Of a stretch of 56,877 nt of DNA, positions 17,822 to 27,464 are shown one piece after another (position 1 is the first letter of the stretch; every line of letters starts with the position of its first letter). This stretch comes from Candidatus Omnitrophota bacterium (lineage in GTDB: Bacteria; Hinthialibacterota; Hinthialibacteria; Hinthialibacterales; Hinthialibacteraceae). The stretch is taken from positions 1 to 56,877 of the forward strand of contig JAFGTC010000285.1 of the NCBI GenBank assembly GCA_016934335.1, read 5' to 3'. The notes under the pieces were generated by a model, which was not told the DNA's origin, ran no database searches, and worked only from the letters and a program-made list of their open reading frames with translations. The position numbers and the translations under genes were made by a program.

Positions 17822-20170
17822 ATGAATTTACGTTCTTACTATTTTGTTATCTTGCTTCTGGGGGCGGCGATTGCGTCCTTTTCACTTCAGGCTGCCGCCG
17901 TCGAGAAAGAATATCCCGTTCCCATTACGTACGCGGAATGGATTACGGCTGGAATGATTGATGCGGATGAAGCGCTCGCGATTGGATCAAAGGGAGTGCA
18001 CGTCATGCCGGGGGAATCAACGCCCGGTCAAAAAAGACCTTTGCCGATTTTTCGTAAATCCTTTATTCTAGAAGACTCCTCTATTACAAGCGCGCGGGCG
18101 GCGATCTGCGGTCTTGGGCATTTCGAATTGTCTGTCAATGGAGAGAAGGTCGGGGATCATTTTCTTGATCCGCCTTGGTCCGACTATGCTGACTCTTGTT
18201 ATTATGTTCGCTTCGACGTTGCCGAGCTTCTAAAGCCGGGTGAAAATGTGATCGGCGTAATGTTGGGCAACGGCATGTATAACGTCAGCGGCGGCCGGTA
18301 CGCCAAGTTTATCGGCTCCTTCGGTCCTCCCAAACTCATTTTTTGCCTTGTGGTTTCGCAAGGCGGCAAAGAACAGATTATTCTCAGCGACGACACATGG
18401 AAAACCGATGAAGGCCCTATAACCTTCAGCTGCATCTACGGCGGCGAGGATTATGACGCACGAAGAGAACAGCCCGGCTGGGATCAATCCGGTTTCGACG
18501 ACAGCCGTTGGAAATCCGTGAAAGTTGTCGATGGGCCCGGAGGCAAACTGCGCCCAGCCTCCTCGCCGCCTATCAAGGTTATTCGCCATCTGCAGCCGGC
18601 GTCGGTCATGAAACTGGAGGATGGACGATACGAGATCGATCTGGGTGAAAATTTATCGGCGCGTCCGGTTATCAAGGTGAAAGGAAAAGCAGGTGGCCGG
18701 GTGACTATTGAGACCGCAGAACGCAAAGGCCAGCCGTGGGCTGGACACTCTTACACGTATACGCTCAAAGGGAGTGCGGCGCCGGAATTCTTTGCGCCTC
18801 GCTTCACCTATTTCGGATTTCAGTACCTTTACGTGGATGGAGTTGCATGGGGAAATGACAACAAGAACGCTGATGATCTGCCTGTATTAGTCGATGTGGG
18901 TGCGGATTTTATCAGCAGCTGCGGATCGCGAATCGGCTCATTCGCTTGCAGCAATCCGCTATTCAATGAAATCGACGCCATGATCGATCGTTCCGTGGCC
19001 AGCAACCTTCAACACGTACTGACTGACTGTCCGCACCGGGAAAAACTGGGCTGGCTCGAAGTGGCTCATCTCATGGGGCCGTCGATCCTCTTCCATTACG
19101 ATATGGGGGAACTATACCGCAAAATCTGCCGGGATACGACCGAATCTCAGTTGGATAATGGACTAGTTCCCGACATCGCTCCGGAATATGTCCGCTTTAA
19201 GGATGGATTCTTCGAGTCGCCCGAATGGGGCAGCGCATCCGTGCAGCTTCCGTGGCTGATTTACCAGTGGTATGGCGACGATCAAATCCTGCGTGAACAG
19301 TACCCGACGATGGTTCGTTACACTGATTATCTGGCTAGTACGCGCAACAAGGCGGGGCTGGTCAAAGGGGGGGTAGGCGATTGGTATGACTGGACGCCCG
19401 ACAAGGGGCATGCCGGCTACTCACAGCTCACGCCAAAGGAATTGACCGCCACATGTATGCTTTACGACAATGTGCGCATACTCAGGCAAACGGCCGCAAT
19501 GCAAGGCAAGACAACTGATGCGAAAAAATGGCAAGACTTGATGGATGAAGTGCGCCGGGATTTCCAGGCCGCCTATTATGACAAGGAGAACAAGACCGTG
19601 GCCTCCGGCAGTCAATGCGCTCTCGCCCTCGGATTGTATTTTAACCTTGTGCCTGCCGGGGATCGGGAAGCGGTTCTTGCCAGCCTGGTTCGCGATATTG
19701 AAAAAAATCAATTCCGGCCGAGCACGGGTGAAGTGAGTTTTCGTTATCTGGTGTTGGCCCTTGCGGAAGCAGGACGTTCCGACGTTGTCTATCGCATGAT
19801 CAACCGCACCGATCCGCCCGGTTATGGCTGCATGCTCAAACAGTATGGTCTGAAAACCTTGTCGGAGCGTTGGGATCAGCCCGGTTCGTCGTTGAACCAC
19901 TGCATGTTCGGACACATCCAGGAATGGTTTCAAAAATACTTGCTTGGCATCCGTCAAGCGCCCGGCGGCACAGGTTATGAAAAGGTACTCATCGATCCTT
20001 TCATTCCCGGCGACCTCGAATGGGCCAAGGGATCATTCGATTCTCCAAACGGTCTCATCGAAGTCTCCTGGATTAAAAAGGACGGGATGGTGGAATTGAC
20101 CGTCAAATCTGAAAAGGCGGATGTTATCGCGCCGCCGGAGCGAAAGGACATTCAGTGGATATTTCAATGA
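17822..20170 (+). CDS. Secreted alpha-L-rhamnosidase, GH78 family
   Basis: 782 residues with a Sec signal peptide (MNLRSYYFVILLLGAAIASF, cleaved near LQAAA). It hydrolyses terminal alpha-L-rhamnose. Order: N-terminal beta-sandwich domains (about 40-370) including an ISxCGSRIGSFACSN region, then the (alpha/alpha)6 catalytic barrel. The family signature DCPHREKLGWLE near residue 400 carries the acid region. GSSLNHCMFGHIQEWF near 695 and the C-terminal beta domain ending in VELTVK complete the usual layout. An upstream frame to 17729 exists, but the ATG at 17822 has GGAGA and a proper signal peptide. It converges with the second CBM9-like gene. Confidence 0.93.
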   Translation: MNLRSYYFVILLLGAAIASFSLQAAAVEKEYPVPITYAEWITAGMIDADEALAIGSKGVHVMPGESTPGQKRPLPIFRKSFILEDSSITSARAAICGLGHFELSVNGEKVGDHFLDPPWSDYADSCYYVRFDVAELLKPGENVIGVMLGNGMYNVSGGRYAKFIGSFGPPKLIFCLVVSQGGKEQIILSDDTWKTDEGPITFSCIYGGEDYDARREQPGWDQSGFDDSRWKSVKVVDGPGGKLRPASSPPIKVIRHLQPASVMKLEDGRYEIDLGENLSARPVIKVKGKAGGRVTIETAERKGQPWAGHSYTYTLKGSAAPEFFAPRFTYFGFQYLYVDGVAWGNDNKNADDLPVLVDVGADFISSCGSRIGSFACSNPLFNEIDAMIDRSVASNLQHVLTDCPHREKLGWLEVAHLMGPSILFHYDMGELYRKICRDTTESQLDNGLVPDIAPEYVRFKDGFFESPEWGSASVQLPWLIYQWYGDDQILREQYPTMVRYTDYLASTRNKAGLVKGGVGDWYDWTPDKGHAGYSQLTPKELTATCMLYDNVRILRQTAAMQGKTTDAKKWQDLMDEVRRDFQAAYYDKENKTVASGSQCALALGLYFNLVPAGDREAVLASLVRDIEKNQFRPSTGEVSFRYLVLALAEAGRSDVVYRMINRTDPPGYGCMLKQYGLKTLSERWDQPGSSLNHCMFGHIQEWFQKYLLGIRQAPGGTGYEKVLIDPFIPGDLEWAKGSFDSPNGLIEVSWIKKDGMVELTVKSEKADVIAPPERKDIQWIFQ

Positions 20171-20305
20171 GAATATCTCTGCAGCGAATCGTTGCTCTCC
20201 CGGAAATTCTCGAGTTGTTTTCGCGGCGAATCCGCCCCGGGAATTCGCCGAGACTCCGAATTATCTTTAATGAGTCAAAATATAGAGTAGGAGCATGATA
20301 AACGT

Positions 20306-20355
20306 AGCCGGTGCAACTTCAGTCGGGCTGCACCCTCCTTACCGTTGCACCGGCT
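20306..20355. repeat. 12-bp perfect inverted repeat between convergent genes
   Basis: AGCCGGTGCAAC (20306-20317) and GTTGCACCGGCT (20344-20355) are perfect inverted repeats flanking 26 bases that contain a further GGCTGCACC. It lies between the stops of the GH78 gene and the CBM9-like gene. It may serve as a bidirectional terminator, or be a copy of a dispersed palindromic element; other copies were not seen in this window. Confidence 0.5.
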
Positions 20356-20386
20356 TAGCTCGGAGAAGATAATCACGTTTCCTTTT

Positions 20387-22135
20387 TTAATACAATGCCC
20401 ATTCCGAAATGTTCGTATCTGCTTCGATGAAAAACATCGATTCTACGCCTTGCGATTCCCATGGGAAAGTCGGATTGTTGCAACTGAACCACTCCAGCGC
20501 GCCGTTATCATAGTCGATGGCCAATACGGCGAATCCCACTTCATCACCCGTATGGGGCGGGAACACATCATTAGCAAAATCGCCTTGCATAGCGCTCCAG
20601 GGGATCTTGATTTCCACCATCCAATCGCTGGTATCGGCATCAATTTTTCCGGCGAATTCAGATTGCCCCATGATCTCGGTCGTAAGCCATCCGCCAAAGT
20701 CGTTCTTTGCCAGAATAGTTCCATCCGGCCCTGCGGGAGCGATCGTAGGAATATACATCGAACCAGCTTGTTTGATGGATGGATTTTCGGCGAATACGAA
20801 CTGGAGCGTATCCGAACCGTTTGGATCGGGGCCGACGAACGAATAATTATCGTCCTGCGCCGAGACCGCCGCATAAAAATATTCATCATCCCACATGAAA
20901 TAATAACTCGCGTTGAAATCTTCCAGGCTGGTATTATCGATCATATTCAGATTTGTAAGATTTCCGTTGTGATTGAACTGCGGGAAAAAAGGATCGGCGA
21001 TTCCGCGAACCGTATCCCGATTCATCACTAACACCTGCGCTCCCTCGTATTCCGTCGCGGAAACATCGCCGTCGATGACGATCGATTGGCCCGCCGACAA
21101 TTTCATCGCATTGACAGGCCATCCCGGATTTTCGATTGGTATTTCTTCAGGCATCTTAATGTCGACAAAAATATCGTCGAAAAAGAAGACTTTGCCTTCT
21201 GGATTTTTCGAATACAACTGCACTTTCAACTCTGACCGTTGCGCCGGTTCGTATTTCAATTCCAACGTACTCTGAAATTGGAACCATTCGTCGAATACGG
21301 TCACTGGCGTATTGGGGCTTAGGTTCTCTGCCGAACCGTCGAATTCACGAATCCGAAACCACAAATCCGAATTCGCATCCCATGAATCCGCTGGTATTTT
21401 CACCGCGCCGACCACCGAAACCAGCGTCCCCTTTTCCAATTCCAATCCCCCAACAATGTCCTGTGAAAGAGCGTGATACTTGTCCGATCCCAAACCGGTC
21501 GCCCCCATCGACGCTACGCCCGAAAAGTATTCGTCCAGCGATTCGGTAAAGGCGTTGATGTCTCCTTGCCCTTCCAACTCCCACGGTTGGAGGCCAGGAT
21601 ACTCAAAATTGTTTTGTAGAATCCGATCGTCGACGAATCGCACCCAATCAATCTCCACGGTGTAGTCTTCGGGGATGTTATCGGGGAAATCGATGCGTAT
21701 CCGGCTGATTTCCCCTCCCCAGGGCATCGGACTGTCACCGCCTTGCGGATCGCCGAGAAAATCAATGTAGACGATGTTCCATTCCCCTGGTTCAAAAATT
21801 TCATACCCAAAACTTCCGTGCTGCCCTGCCGCCGGGAAATAATACAACGCCGGCCCGCCAACACCCGTCGTATCGGCGGAAAATCGAATCCGAAACTCAA
21901 CGCCGGTAATCGCATCCCCGTCCCACGATCCCTGCGGCCCGTTGACGAAGGGATCGGCCGAATTAGCGGCGATCTGTATAACTAGATTGCCGTCTTGGGC
22001 CTCGATGCTTTCTATACGATTGCCGGTCGTCCAGCCGTCCATGCCTTCGTTAAATTCAAAGCTCCAGGCGCGTACACCTAATGCGCCGGAAACCGCTAAA
22101 CAGAGAATCATTAAGCAAACAAGTTTTCTCCACAT
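20387..22135 (-). CDS. Secreted multidomain CBM9-like carbohydrate-binding protein
   Basis: 582 residues. Signal peptide about 1-22 (MWRKLVCLMILCLAVSGALG). Three regions follow: a jelly-roll binding domain (about 25-170, FEFNEGMDGWTTGNRIESIE), a second jelly-roll (about 172-335, ending KVFFFDDIFVDIK), and a CBM9-like domain (about 350-570, IVIDGDVSATEYEGAQV, YFMWDDEYFYAAVSAQDD, WMVEIKIPW). No catalytic domain is apparent. AAGGAGGAT lies 7 bases before the ATG. It is 51 bases downstream of the isomerase-like gene and probably co-transcribed. The chain ends ISEWALY, matching the C-terminal motif of the other CBM9-like protein and the lyase. Confidence 0.88.
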   Translation of the reverse strand: MWRKLVCLMILCLAVSGALGVRAWSFEFNEGMDGWTTGNRIESIEAQDGNLVIQIAANSADPFVNGPQGSWDGDAITGVEFRIRFSADTTGVGGPALYYFPAAGQHGSFGYEIFEPGEWNIVYIDFLGDPQGGDSPMPWGGEISRIRIDFPDNIPEDYTVEIDWVRFVDDRILQNNFEYPGLQPWELEGQGDINAFTESLDEYFSGVASMGATGLGSDKYHALSQDIVGGLELEKGTLVSVVGAVKIPADSWDANSDLWFRIREFDGSAENLSPNTPVTVFDEWFQFQSTLELKYEPAQRSELKVQLYSKNPEGKVFFFDDIFVDIKMPEEIPIENPGWPVNAMKLSAGQSIVIDGDVSATEYEGAQVLVMNRDTVRGIADPFFPQFNHNGNLTNLNMIDNTSLEDFNASYYFMWDDEYFYAAVSAQDDNYSFVGPDPNGSDTLQFVFAENPSIKQAGSMYIPTIAPAGPDGTILAKNDFGGWLTTEIMGQSEFAGKIDADTSDWMVEIKIPWSAMQGDFANDVFPPHTGDEVGFAVLAIDYDNGALEWFSCNNPTFPWESQGVESMFFIEADTNISEWALY

Positions 22136-22186
22136 GATCTTATCCTCCTTAGTAGAAGTCGTTCTTAGGAAGAAACGGAATCTCGT

Positions 22187-23617
22187 TTACCCTTCCTCGA
22201 CGACGTTCATGCCCATCAATCGGGAAAGGTGATAAACGCTGTCCATGTGGTCGCCGTAAAATACGACTCGGTGCAGCAGCGTCATGGCGTCCTCCGTCTC
22301 AAGAACGCTGCTCCAGTTGGCGGCCATCTTCGTTGCGTCGCGAACTTCGGTGACAATCTGGGTGCGGCAGCCGTGGACCGACTTTTCCGGAACTTCGATG
22401 ATCTTGCCTGTTGAAGCGAGAATCGTATTCAGGTTGACCATTTTGGTGCGCGTGATGGTTTCTCCAAGGCGGTATTGAACCTCGGGTACGCAGCCGCTGC
22501 CGCCGACTTCGGAATGCCCGCGCAGCAGGTATGGCGCTTCCTTGCCGTCCGGGCCGTCCATTTTCAGAGGCGCTGTACAATGGGCGGTCCAGAGAGCGTT
22601 GCGGGATGTGTCAAAAGTGGCGTTGCCCTGGAAGCCCGGGCGATCGATGGCGTATTGAAACAGGATCATTGTCAACAATGAATCCATATCTCCTTCGCAT
22701 GCCGCGGGTATGCCGTTGTCGCGCAGGCGAGCGAATCCCAGGCAGGGGAATCCTTTCGACAGCCAGCCCATGCAGGTGCCTACTGCCAGCCCTTGAGCCT
22801 TTTCCCGCTCAACGAGATTCTGTATGGCTATACTGACGCGGGCGGCCTTCCGGATGTCCTCTTCGTTGGGCTCAACGATCTCCTTCGCATTCTTTGTCCA
22901 TCGATCGATCTCGGCTTGCACTTCCTTATCGTCTGCGGCGGAGATCATATCGTCGAATGCTTTCTCTTCTATGGCTACAACATCAGCCCCGAGACGCTTT
23001 TTGACTTCCTCCGGAGACTGAGCGGGCGCAGTGCCTCGCGCCGGCGGAAAGAGGATGATTCGAGTCTTCTGCATCATGGGAATGACTCTCAGCAGACGGA
23101 GGGCTCGTTCGAGTTCGTTAAAGTCTCTGCTGGCAAGAAGAGTAACGCGATGTCCCTGACGATGCCAGCGGGGAGCATACATCCAATCATGGCCGCTGGC
23201 CGGCAGTGAGAATAACGCCATGGGATGATTTCCATCCAGAATCGGCTTCACGACTCTCGTTAAGGCAAAATTCCGTACATTGATCGCAAGAACCGGCGTT
23301 CCCGGACCCGCTTTTTCCAACAAAGCCGCAGTTTGCTCGACGTTTCTCGAATTCCCCACGATGAGTTCAATATTTCCCAGTTTCTTTTCCACCTGAGCCA
23401 TGTGAGATTTCATGGCCTCCACCTGGCTTGCGCCGGTTCCCCAGTCGCGATCCTCCGGCGCAGGTTCGCCCGTGAAAATGACGCAAATTCGAACCTTTCC
23501 CTGAGGTCGAGGGGGAATCTGCGAAGCCCATGCATGGGGCCAGGAGGCGTCGGCAAGCATTATTCCAGTAGCCAATCCCGTCCCCAAGAATTCTCGTCGC
23601 GTACATTGTTCACACAT
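22187..23617 (-). CDS. Tat-exported L-fucose/L-arabinose isomerase-like protein
   Basis: 476 residues. A twin-arginine signal (CTRREFLGTGLATG, residues 5-18) is followed by a chain resembling the FucI/AraA fold: an N-terminal Rossmann-like part (RICVIFTGEP at 43) and a C-terminal domain with ACEGDMDSLLT at 306-316, where the family places metal-binding Glu and Asp, and a later AHC (345-347) and GHSEVGG (367). In this family the enzymes normally isomerise aldoses in the cytosol, so export is unusual. The ATG at 23617 is preferred over 23632 because GGAGG lies 8 bases upstream. It probably forms an operon with the downstream CBM9-like gene. Confidence 0.75.
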   Translation of the reverse strand: MCEQCTRREFLGTGLATGIMLADASWPHAWASQIPPRPQGKVRICVIFTGEPAPEDRDWGTGASQVEAMKSHMAQVEKKLGNIELIVGNSRNVEQTAALLEKAGPGTPVLAINVRNFALTRVVKPILDGNHPMALFSLPASGHDWMYAPRWHRQGHRVTLLASRDFNELERALRLLRVIPMMQKTRIILFPPARGTAPAQSPEEVKKRLGADVVAIEEKAFDDMISAADDKEVQAEIDRWTKNAKEIVEPNEEDIRKAARVSIAIQNLVEREKAQGLAVGTCMGWLSKGFPCLGFARLRDNGIPAACEGDMDSLLTMILFQYAIDRPGFQGNATFDTSRNALWTAHCTAPLKMDGPDGKEAPYLLRGHSEVGGSGCVPEVQYRLGETITRTKMVNLNTILASTGKIIEVPEKSVHGCRTQIVTEVRDATKMAANWSSVLETEDAMTLLHRVVFYGDHMDSVYHLSRLMGMNVVEEG

Positions 23618-23965
23618 AACGATAACCTCCATGTAATTTAGTGAATGTAAGATCTTCTTTGAAATAACCGGCGAATAGCGCCGCGGCTATACGAAATCGA
23701 ATGTACAAAACTCTTTGCCTCTATAAACGTATTTTTTAAAACCTCCAGTTACATGAAAAAACCCACACGCTGTATGAGACTTTTCTTCATACTATCATTT
23801 CCGAACTCGATAGGTCTAGCGAACCTTTAAATATTGGCTCTATTCCGTGCGTCAAATGCCGGGTTGTTTCATTGTGCCGGCTGTTATGTTGATCCATCCG
23901 TGAGAAAATGAGCCTGACGATTTCGATGAAACTCGTGTTCATTGGGAGGCGGAAATCTGAATAAA
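23618..23965. other. Intergenic region upstream of the isomerase-like gene
   Basis: About 350 bases between two minus-strand genes, presumably holding the promoter of the isomerase-like/CBM9 operon. Only short frames with no similarity were found. No clear terminator or operator was recognised. Confidence 0.4.
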
Positions 23966-24907
23966 TCAATTAATTCCTAATTTTTCTTTAATTTCATTAA
24001 AGTTTGCGATATAAATATCCAATTCTCCCGGCGTCATGGTATCGAAGGTGAGGAAACGTCCATCCGGCGACACGGAAGCCCGGTTCCAACTTCCGGATTT
24101 TATGAGAAGAGGTGGCTCATCGAATGCATCTTTGACAGCATGCAACCCAAAACCATTTTCCTGCGACCAGCCTCCGTAAATCAGCCAGGAGGAATTGGGG
24201 ATCCAACTGCACATTCCCGCGGCATTTATCAAATTTCGCAACACATTTCCCTCAAGGTCGAAGATCCGGAGATTCATGACATCCTCTTCTCGCACTTCTG
24301 ACACGAGTTCCCGGCCGTCATCAGAAACGCGAGGCAGATGAAAATCCAAATCGAAGCACTCTTTCACATCCGCATTGGGCTCGGCTTTGGCCATGCAGAC
24401 TTTTTTCGTGTTGTAATCATGAAAAACCAGGGTTTCGCTGTCAGGCATCCAACTGGGGTATCCGCCCATCGCCGCCTTAAATGGATCGCCGGCGCCATCG
24501 GCTTTAATTATCCACACCGATTCGGATTCTGTTGTTGGCCCTGCGCCTTTTTCTCTTTCTCTCTCCTCGACGACATACGCGATCCATCTGCCGTCAGGAG
24601 ACCAAATGGGATCTTTCCCCACATTCGTCAGCCGCTTAGCCGTTGAGTCGCCCAGTTTTAAGACCATGATTCCGCCGCAAAGATCGATCCCCTCCGGCAT
24701 GTCGGTGTAGGCGAGATGTTGATTGTCCGGATTCCAACAGGCTTGGGCGGCGTCCGTGATCAAAAGAGCCGAGCCGTAAAAATGATCGGGATCGAACTTC
24801 AATATTTCCGAAGTGCTTGGATCCGGCGCGTCCTGTGCGCCTGCCAGGGAAGCAATCATGATCAAACTGATGACAACCATACTTATCTTAGCCAATAATT
24901 TCTTCAT
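23966..24907 (-). CDS. Secreted TolB-like PD40/WD40-type beta-propeller protein
   Basis: 313 residues. Signal peptide about 1-24 (KKLLAKISMVVISLIMIASLAG). Six PD40-type blade motifs can be picked out, such as CWNPDNQHLAYT, IWSPDGRWIAYV, SWMPDSETLVFH, SWIPNSSWLIYG and SVSPDGRFLTFD, giving a propeller of about six blades. No enzymatic domain. The frame can extend to 24955, but the ATG at 24907 has AAGGAG upstream and gives the signal peptide. Likely a periplasmic sensing or protein-binding component; partner unknown. Confidence 0.85.
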   Translation of the reverse strand: MKKLLAKISMVVISLIMIASLAGAQDAPDPSTSEILKFDPDHFYGSALLITDAAQACWNPDNQHLAYTDMPEGIDLCGGIMVLKLGDSTAKRLTNVGKDPIWSPDGRWIAYVVEEREREKGAGPTTESESVWIIKADGAGDPFKAAMGGYPSWMPDSETLVFHDYNTKKVCMAKAEPNADVKECFDLDFHLPRVSDDGRELVSEVREEDVMNLRIFDLEGNVLRNLINAAGMCSWIPNSSWLIYGGWSQENGFGLHAVKDAFDEPPLLIKSGSWNRASVSPDGRFLTFDTMTPGELDIYIANFNEIKEKLGIN

Positions 24908-25686
<779 letters not shown>

Positions 25687-25761
25687 TTTGCATGATTTAT
25701 TGCATGATTTCCGGCGGCTTTTATCCCTAATCAAAAAAACATTGTTGATGTTCCGATTTTT

Positions 25762-26658
25762 TTAGGGCGTCCCCCGCAAATTGAATTTGTAGCGAAGCAC
25801 TTCGGAGAACGTGCGCCCCGGCATGGAGATCGTGGGAAACGTTCTTTGGGAGAGGCGGATCGTCACCCAATCGGATGCGTGCAGCTGCGTGCGCACCTGA
25901 CCGTCCAGAATCAGCAGCAATTCTTCCGCCGAATCGTTGAACCAGACATGCAATGTTTTTTCGCCGCCGAATACCAGCGGCCGGTTGAATAGAGAATGCG
26001 GCGATACGGGCGTGATCACCAGCGCCGCCAGATTGGGATCCAGGATCGGACCTCCGGCGGAAAGCGAATGGCCGGTTGAACCGGTGGCGGTCGACATGAT
26101 CAAACCGTCCGCCCGATAGGCCAGCGCCGATTCGCGGTTTTCCCCCAGCCAGAGCTCCATCAGGCGGCCCGGCTGAGATCGGGTCAGCAGAGCCTCGTTG
26201 AGAGCCAGCGAATTGAAAACTTCCACGGGCTGTGATGTCGAAGTGCGGGTGATGCTGGTGCGTAAAAAATAGCGGTTTTGAATTTGCCAGCGCTGCTCGA
26301 TCAGACATCGCAGGGCTATGTTTAATTCGTGCGAAGCGCACGAGGTCAGAAAACCGAATCCCCCCATGTTGATACCCAGCAATGGACGAGGCGAATCGGC
26401 CAATTCGCGAACGATGCCGAGTATTGTTCCATCTCCCCCCAAAACCACAATCGCATCGCAGCCTATGGCGCACTTTTTGATATGAGTTGTGTCGCTGTTC
26501 TTATGGTGAGGACAGATTTCCGCCTGGATTCCTGCATGCGTTAAAAAATCTTTGGCCTGAGTCGCCGATTCAAGCGCATGCTCCTTTTCGGAGTTGTAAA
26601 TAATAAGAACATTACTGAGTTTGATCGGATTCATTGGATTTTTTGTCTGGGTTGGCAT
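25762..26658 (-). CDS. nadK: NAD kinase
   Basis: About 298 residues; phosphorylates NAD to NADP in the cytosol. The family GGDGT motif is at about 74-78, LGINMGGFGFLT follows, then the N-E segment SLALNEALLT and the glycine-rich ATGSTGHSLSAGGP, where most members have TAYS rather than TGHS. The ATG at 26658 is chosen over the TTG at 26679; 26634 is another possibility. It overlaps the end of tlyA by 47 bases, so the two are co-transcribed, an arrangement frequent in bacteria. Confidence 0.93.
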   Translation of the reverse strand: MPTQTKNPMNPIKLSNVLIIYNSEKEHALESATQAKDFLTHAGIQAEICPHHKNSDTTHIKKCAIGCDAIVVLGGDGTILGIVRELADSPRPLLGINMGGFGFLTSCASHELNIALRCLIEQRWQIQNRYFLRTSITRTSTSQPVEVFNSLALNEALLTRSQPGRLMELWLGENRESALAYRADGLIMSTATGSTGHSLSAGGPILDPNLAALVITPVSPHSLFNRPLVFGGEKTLHVWFNDSAEELLLILDGQVRTQLHASDWVTIRLSQRTFPTISMPGRTFSEVLRYKFNLRGTP

Positions 26659-27448
26659 GGCTATGAGATTCCTGAACAATGGAGCGGATGGCGTCGGACG
26701 TCAGCGTTTCAGAGCCGCTGGGCGCTCCATATAAAAGAAATTCGATGTTCCCTGACTTTCCCGTGATTGGCGAGGGAGCAATCCCGACGGTTCGCCAACC
26801 TTTTTGTGACAAAAATAATACGCAATCCTCCAAGACTTCCGCGTGGTCATCCGCCTTTCGCACAATGCCTTTTTTCCCAACCCGGCCTTTCCCGATTTCG
26901 AATTGGGGCTTGATAAGAAGAATCGCAATGCCATCTTCTTTAATAATCCGCTGGATGGCGGGGAAAACCGTTCTGATACTGATGAAGGAGAGATCGGCGA
27001 CTACGATATCCACCGCTTCGCCCAAATCTTCCCGCGTAAGGTATCGGGTGTTGGTGCGATCCATGACGACGACGCGCGGATCGATCTGCAAACTATAGGC
27101 CAGTTGCCCATAGCCGACGTCCATAGCATAGACTTTGCGGGCGCCGTGCTTCAACAGGCAGTCGGTGAATCCTCCCGTCGAGGCGCCCAGGTCGGCGGCG
27201 ATGCATCCCGATGGATCGATCCCGAATCGTTTCAAGGCGCCTTCAAGTTTCAAACCGCCGCGGCTGACATAAGGGCTCTCCGGCTTCAGCAGTCGAATGG
27301 GGGCGTCTTTCGCCACTTTCACGCCGGGTTTGTCGCTCACTTCTTCTCGGACGAGAACGACGCCCGCTCGAATCAAGCGCTGGGCTTCGTTTCGATTGTC
27401 AGTCAGTTTTTTGTCGACCAACAGTTGATCCAATCGAATCTTTTCCAT
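26612..27448 (-). CDS. tlyA: TlyA family rRNA 2'-O-methyltransferase
   Basis: 278 residues. An N-terminal S4 RNA-binding domain (about 3-65, IRLDQLLVDKKLTDNRNEA) is followed by an FtsJ-like SAM methyltransferase domain with motif I ADLGASTGGFTDCLL (about 85-99) and the catalytic-tetrad region VADLSFIS. TlyA proteins methylate ribose in 16S/23S rRNA; the haemolysin name is historical. It is 16 bases downstream of a glycosyltransferase and overlaps nadK, forming a three-gene minus-strand unit. Confidence 0.93.
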   Translation of the reverse strand: MEKIRLDQLLVDKKLTDNRNEAQRLIRAGVVLVREEVSDKPGVKVAKDAPIRLLKPESPYVSRGGLKLEGALKRFGIDPSGCIAADLGASTGGFTDCLLKHGARKVYAMDVGYGQLAYSLQIDPRVVVMDRTNTRYLTREDLGEAVDIVVADLSFISIRTVFPAIQRIIKEDGIAILLIKPQFEIGKGRVGKKGIVRKADDHAEVLEDCVLFLSQKGWRTVGIAPSPITGKSGNIEFLLYGAPSGSETLTSDAIRSIVQESHSHANPDKKSNESDQTQ

Positions 27449-27464
27449 CGTACGAATTTTATCC

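Noticed and set aside
20345-21031. 228-codon plus-strand frame antisense to the CBM9-like gene
   Set aside because: The minus-strand reading gives recognisable domains, signal peptide and ribosome site; the plus-strand frame has none.
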